Below are positions 1 through 8,986 of a DNA stretch of 40,570 bases, piece after piece. The notes below the pieces were generated by a model. That model ran no database searches. It saw only the letters and a list, made by a program, of their open reading frames with translations, and had not been told where the DNA came from. The stretch comes from Nitrospirota bacterium (lineage in GTDB: Bacteria > Nitrospirota > Thermodesulfovibrionia > Thermodesulfovibrionales > JdFR-86), in NCBI GenBank assembly GCA_037386965.1, contig JARRLN010000006.1, forward strand, positions 1 to 40,570, read 5' to 3'. The position numbers and the translations under genes were made by a program. Position 1 is the stretch's first letter; the number at the start of each line of letters is the position of its first letter.

Positions 1-24
1 TATATAAAATTTATGTAAAAACTG

Positions 25-53
25 TTGACCTTTGCCACATAAGGTAGCATAAT
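25..53 (+). promoter_or_regulatory. Sigma70-type promoter of the first BTAD regulator
   Basis: TTGACC at 25-30 and CATAAT at 48-53 are separated by exactly 17 bp, a near-consensus sigma70 arrangement on the plus strand. Transcription would begin near position 60, about 35 nt before the coding frame of the large regulator opens. The same TTGAC(C/T)-N17-CATAAT arrangement recurs at 23747-23775. Confidence 0.6.
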
Positions 54-95
54 ACCCTACAATCTCTTTTCGAGAGATTTTTTGGGGGGTAGACT

Positions 96-3000
96 CTGGG
101 GGGGTCACTTGCCAAGATAAGCCGTCCAACACTCAGCGGGATACTGGAGCGAAAGCGGCTTTTCCGCCAGCTTGACGCCGGGCGCCAACACCCCGTGGTC
201 TGGGTATCAGGGCCTGCGGGGTCGGGCAAGACCACCCTTGTAAGCAGCTATGTCGATTCCCGCAAACTGCCCTGCCTCTGGTATCAAATGGACGAGGGGG
301 ATTCTGACCCGGCCACCTTTTTCTACTATATGGGGCTTGCGGCAACACGGTCCAACCGGAGGAGGCGCAAGCCCATGCCGGTTCTTACGCCCGAATACTT
401 GGGGGGCGGGATGCCCGCATTTTCCCGGCATTTTTTTGCCGAGACGTTCAGCAGGCTGAAGGACCCTTCCGTGGTCGTATTCGACAATTATCAGGAAGTA
501 TCCCACGGGGCTCAGCTTCATGACGCCATCCTTGAGGGACTGACCTACATGCCGGAGCATAAGACGGCTGTGTTCATCAGCCGAACTCGTCCGCCGGTGC
601 CGTTTGCGCGGATGATGACCAACGGCATGTTGGCGCAGCTGGAGTGGGAGGACATGAGGATGACAGCCGGGGAGGCGGAAAGAATTGCAAACCTGAGGGG
701 TTATGATGCAAAGGAAGCCAGGGGCCTTCATGAGAGAACGGACGGATGGGCTGCGGGGCTTGTCCTTCTTCTGGAGGGGGGAGCAACAGGCAGTTATGAG
801 GACGCTTCGCTCAGGGAGAGAGATACCGAGGAGGTGTTTGATTATTTTGCGGGAGAGGTGTTCAGGAAGACGGACGAAGAGGCCCGTGCCTTTCTGATGA
901 AAACATCATTCATGCCGCAGATGACGGCTAACATGGCGGCTGCGGTTTCAGGTACCGAACAGGCGGGAAGAATCCTTTCCGCTTTGAGCCGGGACAACTT
1001 TTTCACGACGAGGCAGGGACCTCCGGTCGCCATGTACCGGTATCATCCGCTTTTCCGGGAATTCCTGCAGGAGAAAGCCGGGGGAAATTTGAACCGGGAA
1101 GAGGTTGCGGAGATACAAAAACACACCGCGTTCGTACTTGCCGAGAAGGGCTGGCTGGAAGAAGCGGCGCAGTTGTTTACGAAGACGGCGCAGTGGGAGG
1201 AACTGGCGGGGCTGGTCATGGGGGAAGCGCAATCGTTGCTTGCCCAGGGACGCTTCGGCGTACTGGACGGATGGCTGCGGGCGCTCCCCCGGGAAATGGT
1301 GGAGGGCAACCCTTGGCTCCGGTTTTTCGCGGGCGCCGCCATATTCCCCCGCGACCCGGCCGCAAGCACAATACTTTTTGAACAGGCCTTCCACGGTTTT
1401 TTGGAGAACGGCGATGCTGCGGGGGCATTCCTCTCGTGGTCGGGCGTGATTGAGGCGATTATCTTCAGGTCGGAAGACCACAGCGGACTGGATGCGTGGA
1501 TTCCCCGCTATGGCGCCCTAACGGAGCGCTTTGGAGAAGTTTTACCTGAAGAGTTAAAGGACCGTGTGACGGCCGCCATGTACACGGCCCTGGCGCTGAG
1601 GATGCCCGACCACCCCGATTTCGAGCGTTGGCAGGCCGAGGCATTGAAGGTCATTCACCATTCGCATGACATTGACCTCAAAGTGAGGCTGCTTTTTAAC
1701 CATGCGCTTTACCTTCAGGACAGGGGATATTTCGACGAGGCCGAAGCCGCACTGAATTCATTCCGAGGCGTTGTAAAGCATAAAGACATGACACCCCCGG
1801 CCTCACTCATATACCGGCTGGCCGAAATCCATCAAAAGTCTTTTACTCACCGCCATGAGCAATGTCTCTTGCTTGTAGACAAAGCACTTGAACTTTCTCG
1901 AAATGCAGGTGTTCACGTGCTCGATTCGCTCATGGCGGGACAGGCCGCATGGAGTTGTCTGAATCACAACGATGTCACTCGTTTGCGCCATTATCTCACG
2001 CTCATGGAGAAGAGCCCCTCATTTGCGCAGCCCTTCTGCAAGGCGTTCTATCTGTTCCTGAAGGCCTTCGAGGCCCTCGAATCGGGAAAGCTTCACATTG
2101 CCCGTGATTATTCAGAGCAGAGTATAGCCCTTTCAAGGAGAGCGGGGTATGCGGGAAATATCATGTTCTCGCTGTTGCTGGGCGCCCATGTCGCCTTCGA
2201 GCTTGGCGACTCCGCCGGGGCGCAGCTCTTGATTGACGAGGTCGGTGAACACCTTCGGCGGTTTGGCAAACCAAGCATGTCGCACAGGTTTGCGCTCCTG
2301 CTTGCCATGGGGTATTTCGCCTTCGGCGTAGATGATGCGGGCGCCGGCTACGCCTGTCTTCGCGAGGCGCTCGAACTGGGCAAGGGGCGAGGGTATTTCC
2401 GGTCCTATATCTGGCGAGAGAAAATGATGGCAGAGCTCTGCATAAAAGCCCTGGAAGCCGGCATCGAAACCGAGTATGTGAAAGCGCTGGTCACGAAGGC
2501 ACGGCTCATTCCTGAAACGGCACCCGTCCATATCGAGGAATGGCCTTGGCCCTTGAACATTTACACCCTGGGACGCATTTCCGTTCTCAGAGACGATTCG
2601 CCTCTCCATTTCGTCGGCAAGGCCCAGCGGAAGCCCGTGGAGATGCTCAAAGCGCTCTTGGCCCTCGGAGGGCGTGGCGTGCACGAGGAAAGAATAAGCG
2701 ACATCCTCTGGCCGGAGGCCGATGGGGATGCCGCCCATTCGAATTTTACGACCACCCTTTCTCGCCTGAGAAGGCTTCTGGGCAGCGACGAGGCCATAGA
2801 GTTCACCGGCGGCCGCCTGAGCCTGGATGCGAGGCGCTGCTGGGTGGACGCATGGGCCTTCGAGCGCGCGATGTCAGAGGCCGAGGCCCGCGGCGTCTCG
2901 GAAGAGACGGTGGAAAGCGTGGAGCGAGCCCTCGCTCTTTACCGGGGAGCGTTCCTGGCAGGTGAGGACGAGGACTGGACCATCTTCCTCAGGGAGCGCC

Positions 3001-3276
3001 TGAGACGCAGGTTCTTGCAGAGCGTGCTGGACCTCGGGCTTTTCCGGGAGAAGGCCGGGCAGTGGAAAAAGGCGGTGGAGTGCTACCAAAGGGGGCTCCG
3101 GGTGGACGACCTGGCCGAGGAGCTCTACCAGCGCCTCATGATTTCCTATGGGGAGCTCGGCCTCAAAGGCTGAAGCCCTCTCCACGTACGAACAGTGCCG
3201 ACAGGCACTTCATCGCACCTTCGGAGTGGGGCCGTCTTCACGCACCGAGGCCATATACAGGGAAATAAGAGCTTGA
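96..3276 (+). CDS. MalT-like NTPase / BTAD (SARP-type) transcriptional regulator, 3' frameshift
   Basis: This is a large one-component transcriptional regulator. The order is a P-loop NTPase module (GPAGSGKTT, encoded just after 195), a long TPR-like helical middle, a winged-helix OmpR/SARP-type domain (around the ILWPEADGD segment) and a C-terminal BTAD helical domain. The uninterrupted frame with a usual start codon is 195-3173 (GTG, 992 aa). The frame is open back to a TAG at 90-92, and codons 111-194 match the paralogue at 5786-8986 (KISRPTLSGIL versus KITRPSLSGIL), so translation must start earlier; CTG at 96 after a G-rich stretch is the only near-usual candidate. At the 3' end the frame stops at 3171, but the +1 frame from 3169 encodes AEALSTYEQCRQAL and runs to 3276, matching the paralogue's last 35 residues. 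One surplus base near AAAGG (3165-3169) therefore truncates the BTAD domain. The regulated genes are unknown. Confidence 0.85.
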
Positions 3277-3528
3277 GCTACAGGTTGCCCCCTTCCGGAG
3301 AATAGACGAAGCACGAGTCCCCGCCAAGAAGCAGATATTTCGCTTCCTCCGCGTAAGACACTGAATTAGCGCTATTTTTTCGTGTGACCTATCTGAGACC
3401 TCCTTCCTGGTAGAGTGAAAGCATAATTTTACCGGTGTTTTTAAGGGCGATGGCATCCGGCTGGAAGGTGTTTCCGGACCTCGCGGACCCAGCCGTAAGG
3501 GCCCGGTCGTCAGAGTAAGGGAGGTTGT
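3277..3528. other. Short intergenic stretch, no gene seen
   Basis: About 250 bp separate the regulator from the next small gene. I see no convincing ORF, terminator hairpin or RNA gene. The last bases before 3529 contain the AGGGAGG ribosome-binding site of the next gene. Confidence 0.4.
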
Positions 3529-3766
3529 GTGCAGAGCTACATAGTACGCATATACCGCAAGGAAAAAGGTGGCCTCCTGGGCGTGGTGGAAGCTCCCGAA
3601 GGAAAAGAAGAGGGCCTTCACCGACTACGACGAACTTTGGAAGATTCTGAACTCTCAAGATGGGCAGTATCTGACAGAGAGAAGAGATAGGGACAGAAAG
3701 AAGAAGAAGAGGAGCAGCCGGTCTCTTCAGGGCCAGCCTCCTCCGATCGCCCCGGCAGGAGGATAA
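3529..3766 (+). pseudogene. Small YIVRIYR-module protein, interrupted by a +1 frame shift
   Basis: This is a small gene of the module family also seen at 4615 and 5361 (minus). A GTG at 3529 follows AGGGAGG and reads QSYIVRIYRKEKGGLLGVV. The typical continuation (KRAFTDYDELWKIL) is in the +1 frame and ends at 3766. The switch lies in a purine-rich run near 3597-3615, where one surplus base is present. The unshifted frame stops at 3690 after 53 residues. The second frame ends one base before the response-regulator ATG, and its last codons contain that gene's Shine-Dalgarno site, which argues that this frame is the real 3' half. Function is unknown. The C-terminal tail is rich in Lys/Arg. It could be a real frameshift mutation, an assembly error or programmed frameshifting. 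Confidence 0.5.
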
Positions 3767-3767
3767 G

Positions 3768-4202
3768 ATGAAGAATGACAAACCAGCCATAAACATCCTG
3801 GTGGTCGATGACCAGCCACTTCTGCTCCGCTTGATGGCAAGGGTTCTTCCCTCGACAGATCCTTCCGTCGAGGTGGTGGCCGCCCACACCGGCAGAGAGG
3901 CTTTGGAGGCCCTCGAGGCCCATTCCTTCGACCTCTGTTTTCTGGATGTCGGGCTCCCGGACATGAGCGGCCTCATGGTCATGGAGAAGATGAGGGCCAT
4001 TTCCCCCGAAACCAGGATTGCCGTAATGACCGCAAGCCACTTGACCGAAGCCATGAAAGGGCAAATACGGGAGGGCGCATGGGCTTTCATCGAAAAACCT
4101 TTCAGGCTCGCCGATATACGAAAGATCGTGAACAACGCACTCATCAGGACATCCCGGAACCTAACCGGGGCGCATTCCAGAGACGTGCCGAGAAGGTTGT
4201 AA
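3768..4202 (+). CDS. Single-domain response regulator (receiver domain)
   Basis: This 144-residue CheY-like protein has one receiver domain and no output domain. The acidic pair is in VVDDQ near residue 14, the phospho-acceptor Asp is in CFLDVGLPD near residue 64, the conserved Thr/Ser is in VMTAS and the conserved Lys is in EKPF near residue 112. The ATG follows AGGAGG with a 5-nt spacing and lies one base after the upstream small gene's stop, so the two are probably translationally coupled. No histidine kinase is present in the window, so its partner is unknown. It probably relays phosphate or acts by protein contact. A basic tail of about 20 residues follows the domain. Confidence 0.9.
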   Translation: MKNDKPAINILVVDDQPLLLRLMARVLPSTDPSVEVVAAHTGREALEALEAHSFDLCFLDVGLPDMSGLMVMEKMRAISPETRIAVMTASHLTEAMKGQIREGAWAFIEKPFRLADIRKIVNNALIRTSRNLTGAHSRDVPRRL

Positions 4203-4212
4203 AGGAAGATTC

Positions 4213-4471
4213 GTGAAAAAGAAGAACCCGGTGCAGAATCTGCTTCAGACACATTTAGGAGGAGAACGTCTGCGGCGTCGAAACAGTGTACGCGAACAGC
4301 AACGTGGGCGACAACAGCGATGAGGCCATGACCCGGATTGGAGGTGGCTCCATCGTCATCCAGGAGAAGCAGAAACAGCCGAACCCTTACAGGGAGGCAG
4401 GGCCACTGTTCATCGAGGAAAGGCGTCAGGCTTTGTGCGGGTCCGCGGCGGTTATAAGTCTTGGAATATAG
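4213..4471 (+). pseudogene. Small unknown protein, apparently split by a +1 frame shift
   Basis: A GTG at 4213 lies 10 nt after the response regulator stop and follows AAAGGAAG. It reads KKKNPVQNLLQTHLGGE and then runs to a stop near 4320 in an arginine-rich, unlikely sequence. From about 4258 the +1 frame reads ENVCGVETVYANSNVGDN and continues to 4471 with a balanced composition (for example PYREAGPLFIEE). Joined, the two would give a protein of about 86 residues. I do not recognise the family. As at 3168 and about 3600, the two halves are related by one surplus base in a purine-rich run (GGAGGAGAA). The coding status is uncertain. Confidence 0.35.
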
Positions 4472-4570
4472 GGAATAGCGAAGGTCTCACATGGTAAAAA
4501 GAGGGACCAAGACCATAAACGCTGCTCTAATTGCCGGAATCCCTCTCCACTGTTCCATGTATGTCTCTTC

Positions 4571-4588
4571 CTGCGACCTTCCTGTAAC
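4571..4588 (+). promoter_or_regulatory. Pho-box-like direct repeat upstream of the PilZ gene
   Basis: CTGCGAC (4571-4577) and CTGTAAC (4582-4588) are 7-bp direct repeats with a 4-bp spacer, the 11-bp period typical of PhoB and other OmpR-family operators. TAAAAA at 4600-4605 would be a -10 element 11 bp after the box, the same spacing as in the copies at 9373 and 12833. It lies very close to the ATG at 4615, so the leader would be almost absent. Confidence 0.45.
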
Positions 4589-4614
4589 TATCCCCCGTTT
4601 AAAAAGGTGCGCGA

Positions 4615-5058
4615 ATGAACCTGGATGAAAAGGATAACTATATCGTCAAAATATATAACCGGGATGCTGAGATCGGAAGGCTGGTGGGCGTCGTCGAAGA
4701 CGTGCAAGGAAAGCGGAGGCGGCTTTTTCAGGCGCCCGAGCACCTGCTGAGCTTTCTCTGGGAGTATGCCCCTTGCGACCGAAGGCTTTGCGGCCGCCTC
4801 CACCTCCGCCTTCCGGTTCAGGTCAAGGGGGTAAACACAGACGGCAGGGTATTTGCCGAAGACACCACCATCAAGGACATCAGCACGCGGGGTGCCTATT
4901 TGTTCTTGAAAAACAGAATGAGCGAGGATGACGAGCTGAGGCTTCTCATAGACCCTGATAATTCCGCTCTAGACGTGAGGGCGCGAATCGCAAGAGTGGA
5001 GGCCGCCACCCGGCCAAGCATAGGCGTGGGGGTCCGTTTCGAGTTGAAGGGGCTTTAG
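4615..5058 (+). CDS. YIVRIYR-module / PilZ fusion protein
   Basis: This 147-residue cytoplasmic protein has two parts. Residues 8-50 (DNYIVKIYNRD, LVGVVEDVQGK) match the small module encoded separately at 3529 and 5361. Residues 55-145 form a PilZ domain, with an RxxxR-type motif (RLCGR) followed by DISTRG, which fits the (D/N)xSxxG signature of cyclic-di-GMP binding. The protein probably senses cyclic-di-GMP; the N-terminal module would be an unknown interaction or regulatory element. The ATG follows AAGGTG with 5-nt spacing. A Pho-box-like repeat lies 26 bp upstream, suggesting its own promoter. The PilZ motif residues appear intact. Confidence 0.82.
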   Translation: MNLDEKDNYIVKIYNRDAEIGRLVGVVEDVQGKRRRLFQAPEHLLSFLWEYAPCDRRLCGRLHLRLPVQVKGVNTDGRVFAEDTTIKDISTRGAYLFLKNRMSEDDELRLLIDPDNSALDVRARIARVEAATRPSIGVGVRFELKGL

Positions 5059-5145
5059 CGTCACGCATCAGAGAGCAAGCAGAGAGCCGAGCAACCAATT
5101 GCCTGGGCTTAAAGAGAAAAAACATAGAAAAAGCCGATAGTTACA

Positions 5146-5189
5146 TGGTGGAGGCGGTGGGAATCGAACCCACGGATTGGCCTCTTAAG
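5146..5189 (-). pseudogene. Orphan 3' half of a tRNA (possible att remnant)
   Basis: Read on minus, the segment gives an anticodon-loop-like CTTAAGA, a 3' stem GGCCA, a short variable region, a perfect T arm (GTGGG, loop TTCGATT, CCCAC), an acceptor strand CGCCTCC and an encoded ACCA. No matching 5' half (GGAGGCG plus D arm) lies upstream on the minus strand within 150 bp. Fragments broken at the anticodon loop are typical scars of tRNA-directed integration. The T arm and acceptor also resemble some bacterial selC genes, but the discriminator is A rather than G and no long variable arm is visible. Confidence 0.6.
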
Positions 5190-5360
5190 GACTTGTAAAA
5201 TAATAACTTTATTTTGGCGTGAGACGAAATAGGCTACTCGGCTGTGCCAGGGGAGCGGTCAGCCTTGCCCTCATCACGGACCATCAGATTACGAATTACA
5301 CGTACCGCAAGAAACTGCTTAAATATCACGATCTAATGAGCGTAATACAGGATTTTTGCT

Positions 5361-5567
5361 CTATCCTTGCTTTGGAGAAAGTTTCTTCTTTTCTCCAGGC
5401 CTCCTCCCCGGCGGTGGTCTCCGGGTAGCCTTCAAAATATCCCAAAGCTCATCTATGCTGGTAAAAGCCTTTTTCTTGCCTTTTCCGTCCACATCTTCCA
5501 GGGTTCCTACTAATTGACCGGACGTTTTCTCTGCATCTCGATAAATACGGAGTATGTAATTTTTCAT
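5361..5567 (-). CDS. Small intact YIVRIYR-module protein
   Basis: This 68-residue protein is the cleanest free-standing copy of the module. It begins MKNYILRIYRDAEKTSGQ, continues LVGTLEDVDGKGKKKAF and DELWDIL, and ends in a basic, proline-rich tail. The ATG at 5567 follows AGGAGT with 5-nt spacing. It has no transmembrane segment, signal peptide or recognisable catalytic motif. Its relatives are at 3529 (frameshifted), 4615 (fused to PilZ) and about 5704 (remnant). It may be a signalling adaptor, because the fusion links the module to cyclic-di-GMP sensing, but the function is unknown. Confidence 0.65.
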   Translation of the reverse strand: MKNYILRIYRDAEKTSGQLVGTLEDVDGKGKKKAFTSIDELWDILKATRRPPPGRRPGEKKKLSPKQG

Positions 5568-5703
5568 GAGATACTCCTTTGATTGATGTCGTTCATGACC
5601 CCTGCCCTCCTCGCCCGAGGCGTTGCTACTTCAAAAGAAGGCTCTCATGCTCGCTCTCTTGTCAACCCATCGGGAGATGCCGGCAATTTCCATCTATTGC
5701 AGA

Positions 5704-5811
5704 ATGACGACGACCATAATAATGGTAAAAATCTATCACGCCGAGGATTACAGGGAGGTTACACGGAAGAGCGTTGGGCGGCTGTTCACCCGGAGCGAAG
5801 GGAGCGGTAAA
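5704..5811 (+). pseudogene. Truncated YIVRIYR-module remnant
   Basis: An ATG at 5704 reads MTTTIIMVKIYHAEDYREV and then SVGRLFTRSEGSGK, matching the first half of the module (IVRIYR, LVG, EG-GK). The expected FTxxDELWxIL half is missing, and the frame runs on into the antisense of the regulator's 3' end. There is no good Shine-Dalgarno site. It is probably a decayed fourth copy overlapping the convergent gene by about 26 bp. The similarity is short and could be partly chance. Confidence 0.35.
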
Positions 5812-8800
5812 TCTCCTCCGTCCTCTCTGAGGGAGGCAGGCCGAAGGTGCAGGAGAGAATCCTCTTACATCGCTCGTACACCGCCAGCGCCTCGGCCCTT
5901 CGTCCCAGTTTCTGGTAGCAGGACATAAGATGTTGATAAAGCTCCTCCGCCAGTTCGTCCACTTCCAACCCTTGCTGATAGCATTGCAGGGCTTTTTCCC
6001 AGTGCCCGTTTTCCTGCCAGTAAGACCCCAGCGTGCTCAGGCCTCTCAGGAATTTGCTCAAGAGTCGCTCGCGCGTGGCCGCGGTCCAGGGCTTGCCGGC
6101 CTCTTCCTTCAGGAAAGGTCCCTGGTACATTCTCGAGGCTCTTTCCATGAGCTGTACAGCGCTCGCCGCCTCGCCCTTTTTCCACAATCCTTCGGCCTGC
6201 CCCAGGAGGCGTTCGAATGCCCAGATGTCCACACGGCAGTATCTCGGGTCCAGGGTCAGCCTCCCTTCCCGAAGCTGAATTGCGTCATCGCTGCCCAGTA
6301 ATTTGCGCAGCCGGAAAAGGGTGGTGGCGAAGGACTGGTGTGCCGTGTCTCCCAGGGATTCGGGCCAAAGGGCATCAGTGAGGCGCTCTTCGCTGACCTC
6401 CCTTCCGCCGAGGGCGATGAGTGCCTTAAGCAGGGAAAGCGGCCTCTGGCGGCTCTTTCCCGTAAATGCCAAGGGCTTTCCGTCTCTTACGACCCCGAAC
6501 CTCCCGAGCATATATATCTCGAACCGCCACGGCCAGTTCTCTATGGTGACCCCCTGGGCGCCGGGCAGGAGATTGCGCTTCCTGATGAGGTCCCGGACAT
6601 AATCGACCTCGATACGGGCCTCAAGAGCCTTTTCGCAGAGGCGGGCCATGATTCTCGGACGCCAGAGGCAGGTGACGAAATAGCCGTGCCTCCGGCCCAG
6701 TGCCATGGCCTCGCCGAGAAGGGCGAGGGCCTCCTGCTTGCGCTCCATGGTAAAAGCAACCTGTGCCTCGGCAATAAGGTACGTGAAGGAAAAGAGCGGG
6801 CTCCTGAGCCGCGTCTCCTTGCGCTTTCCTTCCTCGATGTGTCTCCGTGCCTCGTCGAGGAGGCCGATGTCATAGTCGAGTTGCACCCGGAACATGGGGA
6901 ACATTACGTCGATCTTTGCCATCCCCGTGGAATTCACCATGCCCCGGCACAGTTCCAGGTGTTCCGCTGCGACCCGAAGATCGCCACCGGTCTCCATAAG
7001 AAAGAACGCGCTTATCGCGTGGTAGAGTCCCGCGTCAAGGGACGTGGCGCATCTCAGGGAAGGCTCCATTTCCCCGAGATATTTTTTTGCGGCGGTGTGG
7101 TCGCCGGCATGCAGGCAACTCCAGACGGCATGGCCCAAGATCTGGAAAACAAGGAAAGGAACGCCGCTCCGGGCTGAAAGGTCGAGCCCTTCGTTTACGG
7201 CTTCAAGGCACCGGGCATGGTTGCCGCGAAAGAGATGGAGGATGGCCTCTGCCACTTTCACCGCGATGAGGGTGAAAGGCGAGACATTCCGAGACGCGGC
7301 GGTCTGCTTCAACTTTTCGATGAGAAGCGCCGCCTTGGCGAGGTCGCCGGTGTTCAGCACGTGCCAAGCGTTGTAAAAGAGTGTGACTGTTTTGAGATTT
7401 ACATCCGGGCTTTTCTCCACCAGCGTAACGGCCTTCTCCTGCCAAAAGGTAAGCTGCCGATGGTTGGGATGACGCACAACGAGGGCGCAGAACATGCTTG
7501 CCGCCACCCGCGTCTCGATGGCGGGCGAAGGAAATCCCCTGTGACGGCGGATGAGCCCATCGAGCCTTGAGACCCAGGGGTCGAGGCGCCGGAGGTTGCT
7601 GAGGCTGTAAGAGATTGCATCCACGACTCCCGACCAGGAAAGATATTCTCCCTCCGCGTGGCCGAGGGTCGTGAAAAGCCCGTGGGCGCGCTGGAAGTAA
7701 AGCTCGCTCTCCGGCGGGCTCAGATGCAGAAGGCTAGCACCCATCCAGTATTGAAGCCATGGGGATTGAGCCATGACCTTTTCCGGAAGGGCGGCCAGCC
7801 ACTGTTCGAGGAGCCGGCTCCGACCCTGCATGATGAGTGTCTCCGCCTGGCTTGCGATGAGCCGGGAAAGCCCTTCCCAGTCTTCGGCGTCAAGAAAAAG
7901 CCTGGCGGAATCTTCCACGTTTCCCGCCTCTTCGAGTACGACCGCTGCTTCTCTGGCGAGCGCGGAGCATTTGGCCCTCTTCCATGTGTCCCTTGCTTTT
8001 TCGAGCAGAAATTCCCTGAACAAAGGATGGTACTGATACACGGGAGCATTTTCAGAGCGTTTCTCCGTGAAGAAATGCTCCGCGCTCAACCTCTCCAGAA
8101 TCCGCCAGGCGGATGCAAGGCCCGTCTGTCTCTGCGCCATCCGCCCGGTCATGCTGGGAAGAAACGCGCTTGCAAGCAAGAAGTCTTTCGTTTCCGGGTC
8201 GCTCTTGCCGAAGATTTCACTGGCAAAATAATCAAAGACCTCTTCCGGAGCACTATCCGCGAACGACTGAGGCCCCGCGCCCCCGAAGCGAACATTTTCG
8301 GCCATGAGCACGAGGCCCGCGGCCCATCCCTGGGTCTTCTCGCTAAAGTGTTTGACCGCCTCTACAGAAGGGGTTTCCCGTGTGAGGAGCTTCACGATGG
8401 CTCCGGACTCCTTTTCGGTCAGTTTGAGGTCCTTCCAGCCGATACGCTCCATTCTCATGCCGGCTTTCAGGCGCGCGAAAGCCGCCGGGGCGGCTCTCCT
8501 GCTCAGGAAAAAGACGTTTATTTCCTCGGGAATTTCGGTCATGGCGTTTCTCATCACGTCGTAGAAAGACGAGCCTTCGGGCGCTTCCTGGCAATTGTCG
8601 AACACGACGGCGGACGGAACGGGCAACCTTCCGAAGAGGTCTTCAAAATATCTTTTCGAAAACGTGGCCATGCCCTGCCAGTATTCGGGGGTGAAAAGGG
8701 GAAGGAGTTTTCGCCTGCGGGGAGCCGCTTTCTTTCCGGCAAGCCCCAGGTAATAGAAAAAGGTTGCGGCATCGGCGTCGCCGCCGTCCACCTGGTACCA

Positions 8801-8986
8801 GAGGCAGGGCAGCCGCCGGTCGTCGAGGTAGCTGCTGACCAGGGTCGTTTTCCCGGAGCCGGGAGGGCCCGACACCCAGATGACCGGGCGGCGTCTTGCG
8901 CGGTCAATCTGCTGAAAGAGCCTCTTCCTCAGGAGAATTCCCGAGAGGCTTGGCCGGGTTATCTTGACTGTGGAGGCACGGCTCAT
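5786..8986 (-). CDS. MalT-like NTPase / BTAD (SARP-type) transcriptional regulator
   Basis: This intact paralogue of the regulator at 96-3276 has about 1066 residues. The domains are an N-terminal P-loop NTPase (GPPGSGKTT at about residue 42) with a Walker-B-like VVFDNCQEA, a long TPR-like region, a winged-helix domain near residues 815-900 (ALWPESLGDTAHQSF, TTLFRLRKLLG) and a BTAD domain to the C-terminus (ELYQHLMSCYQKLGRRAEAL). Such proteins are one-component ATP-dependent activators, with MalT and the SARP regulators as relatives. I prefer ATG 8986 (MSRASTVKITRPS) because it aligns with the readable N-terminus of the paralogue; the frame is open to a TTG at 9079 without a clear ribosome site. 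Its effector and targets are unknown. Confidence 0.9.
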   Translation of the reverse strand: MSRASTVKITRPSLSGILLRKRLFQQIDRARRRPVIWVSGPPGSGKTTLVSSYLDDRRLPCLWYQVDGGDADAATFFYYLGLAGKKAAPRRRKLLPLFTPEYWQGMATFSKRYFEDLFGRLPVPSAVVFDNCQEAPEGSSFYDVMRNAMTEIPEEINVFFLSRRAAPAAFARLKAGMRMERIGWKDLKLTEKESGAIVKLLTRETPSVEAVKHFSEKTQGWAAGLVLMAENVRFGGAGPQSFADSAPEEVFDYFASEIFGKSDPETKDFLLASAFLPSMTGRMAQRQTGLASAWRILERLSAEHFFTEKRSENAPVYQYHPLFREFLLEKARDTWKRAKCSALAREAAVVLEEAGNVEDSARLFLDAEDWEGLSRLIASQAETLIMQGRSRLLEQWLAALPEKVMAQSPWLQYWMGASLLHLSPPESELYFQRAHGLFTTLGHAEGEYLSWSGVVDAISYSLSNLRRLDPWVSRLDGLIRRHRGFPSPAIETRVAASMFCALVVRHPNHRQLTFWQEKAVTLVEKSPDVNLKTVTLFYNAWHVLNTGDLAKAALLIEKLKQTAASRNVSPFTLIAVKVAEAILHLFRGNHARCLEAVNEGLDLSARSGVPFLVFQILGHAVWSCLHAGDHTAAKKYLGEMEPSLRCATSLDAGLYHAISAFFLMETGGDLRVAAEHLELCRGMVNSTGMAKIDVMFPMFRVQLDYDIGLLDEARRHIEEGKRKETRLRSPLFSFTYLIAEAQVAFTMERKQEALALLGEAMALGRRHGYFVTCLWRPRIMARLCEKALEARIEVDYVRDLIRKRNLLPGAQGVTIENWPWRFEIYMLGRFGVVRDGKPLAFTGKSRQRPLSLLKALIALGGREVSEERLTDALWPESLGDTAHQSFATTLFRLRKLLGSDDAIQLREGRLTLDPRYCRVDIWAFERLLGQAEGLWKKGEAASAVQLMERASRMYQGPFLKEEAGKPWTAATRERLLSKFLRGLSTLGSYWQENGHWEKALQCYQQGLEVDELAEELYQHLMSCYQKLGRRAEALAVYERCKRILSCTFGLPPSERTEEIYRSLRSG

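Noticed and set aside
5146-5240. Intact selC (tRNA-Sec) gene on minus
   Set aside because: Only the 3' half is present; there is no acceptor 5' strand, D arm or long variable arm, and the discriminator base is A.
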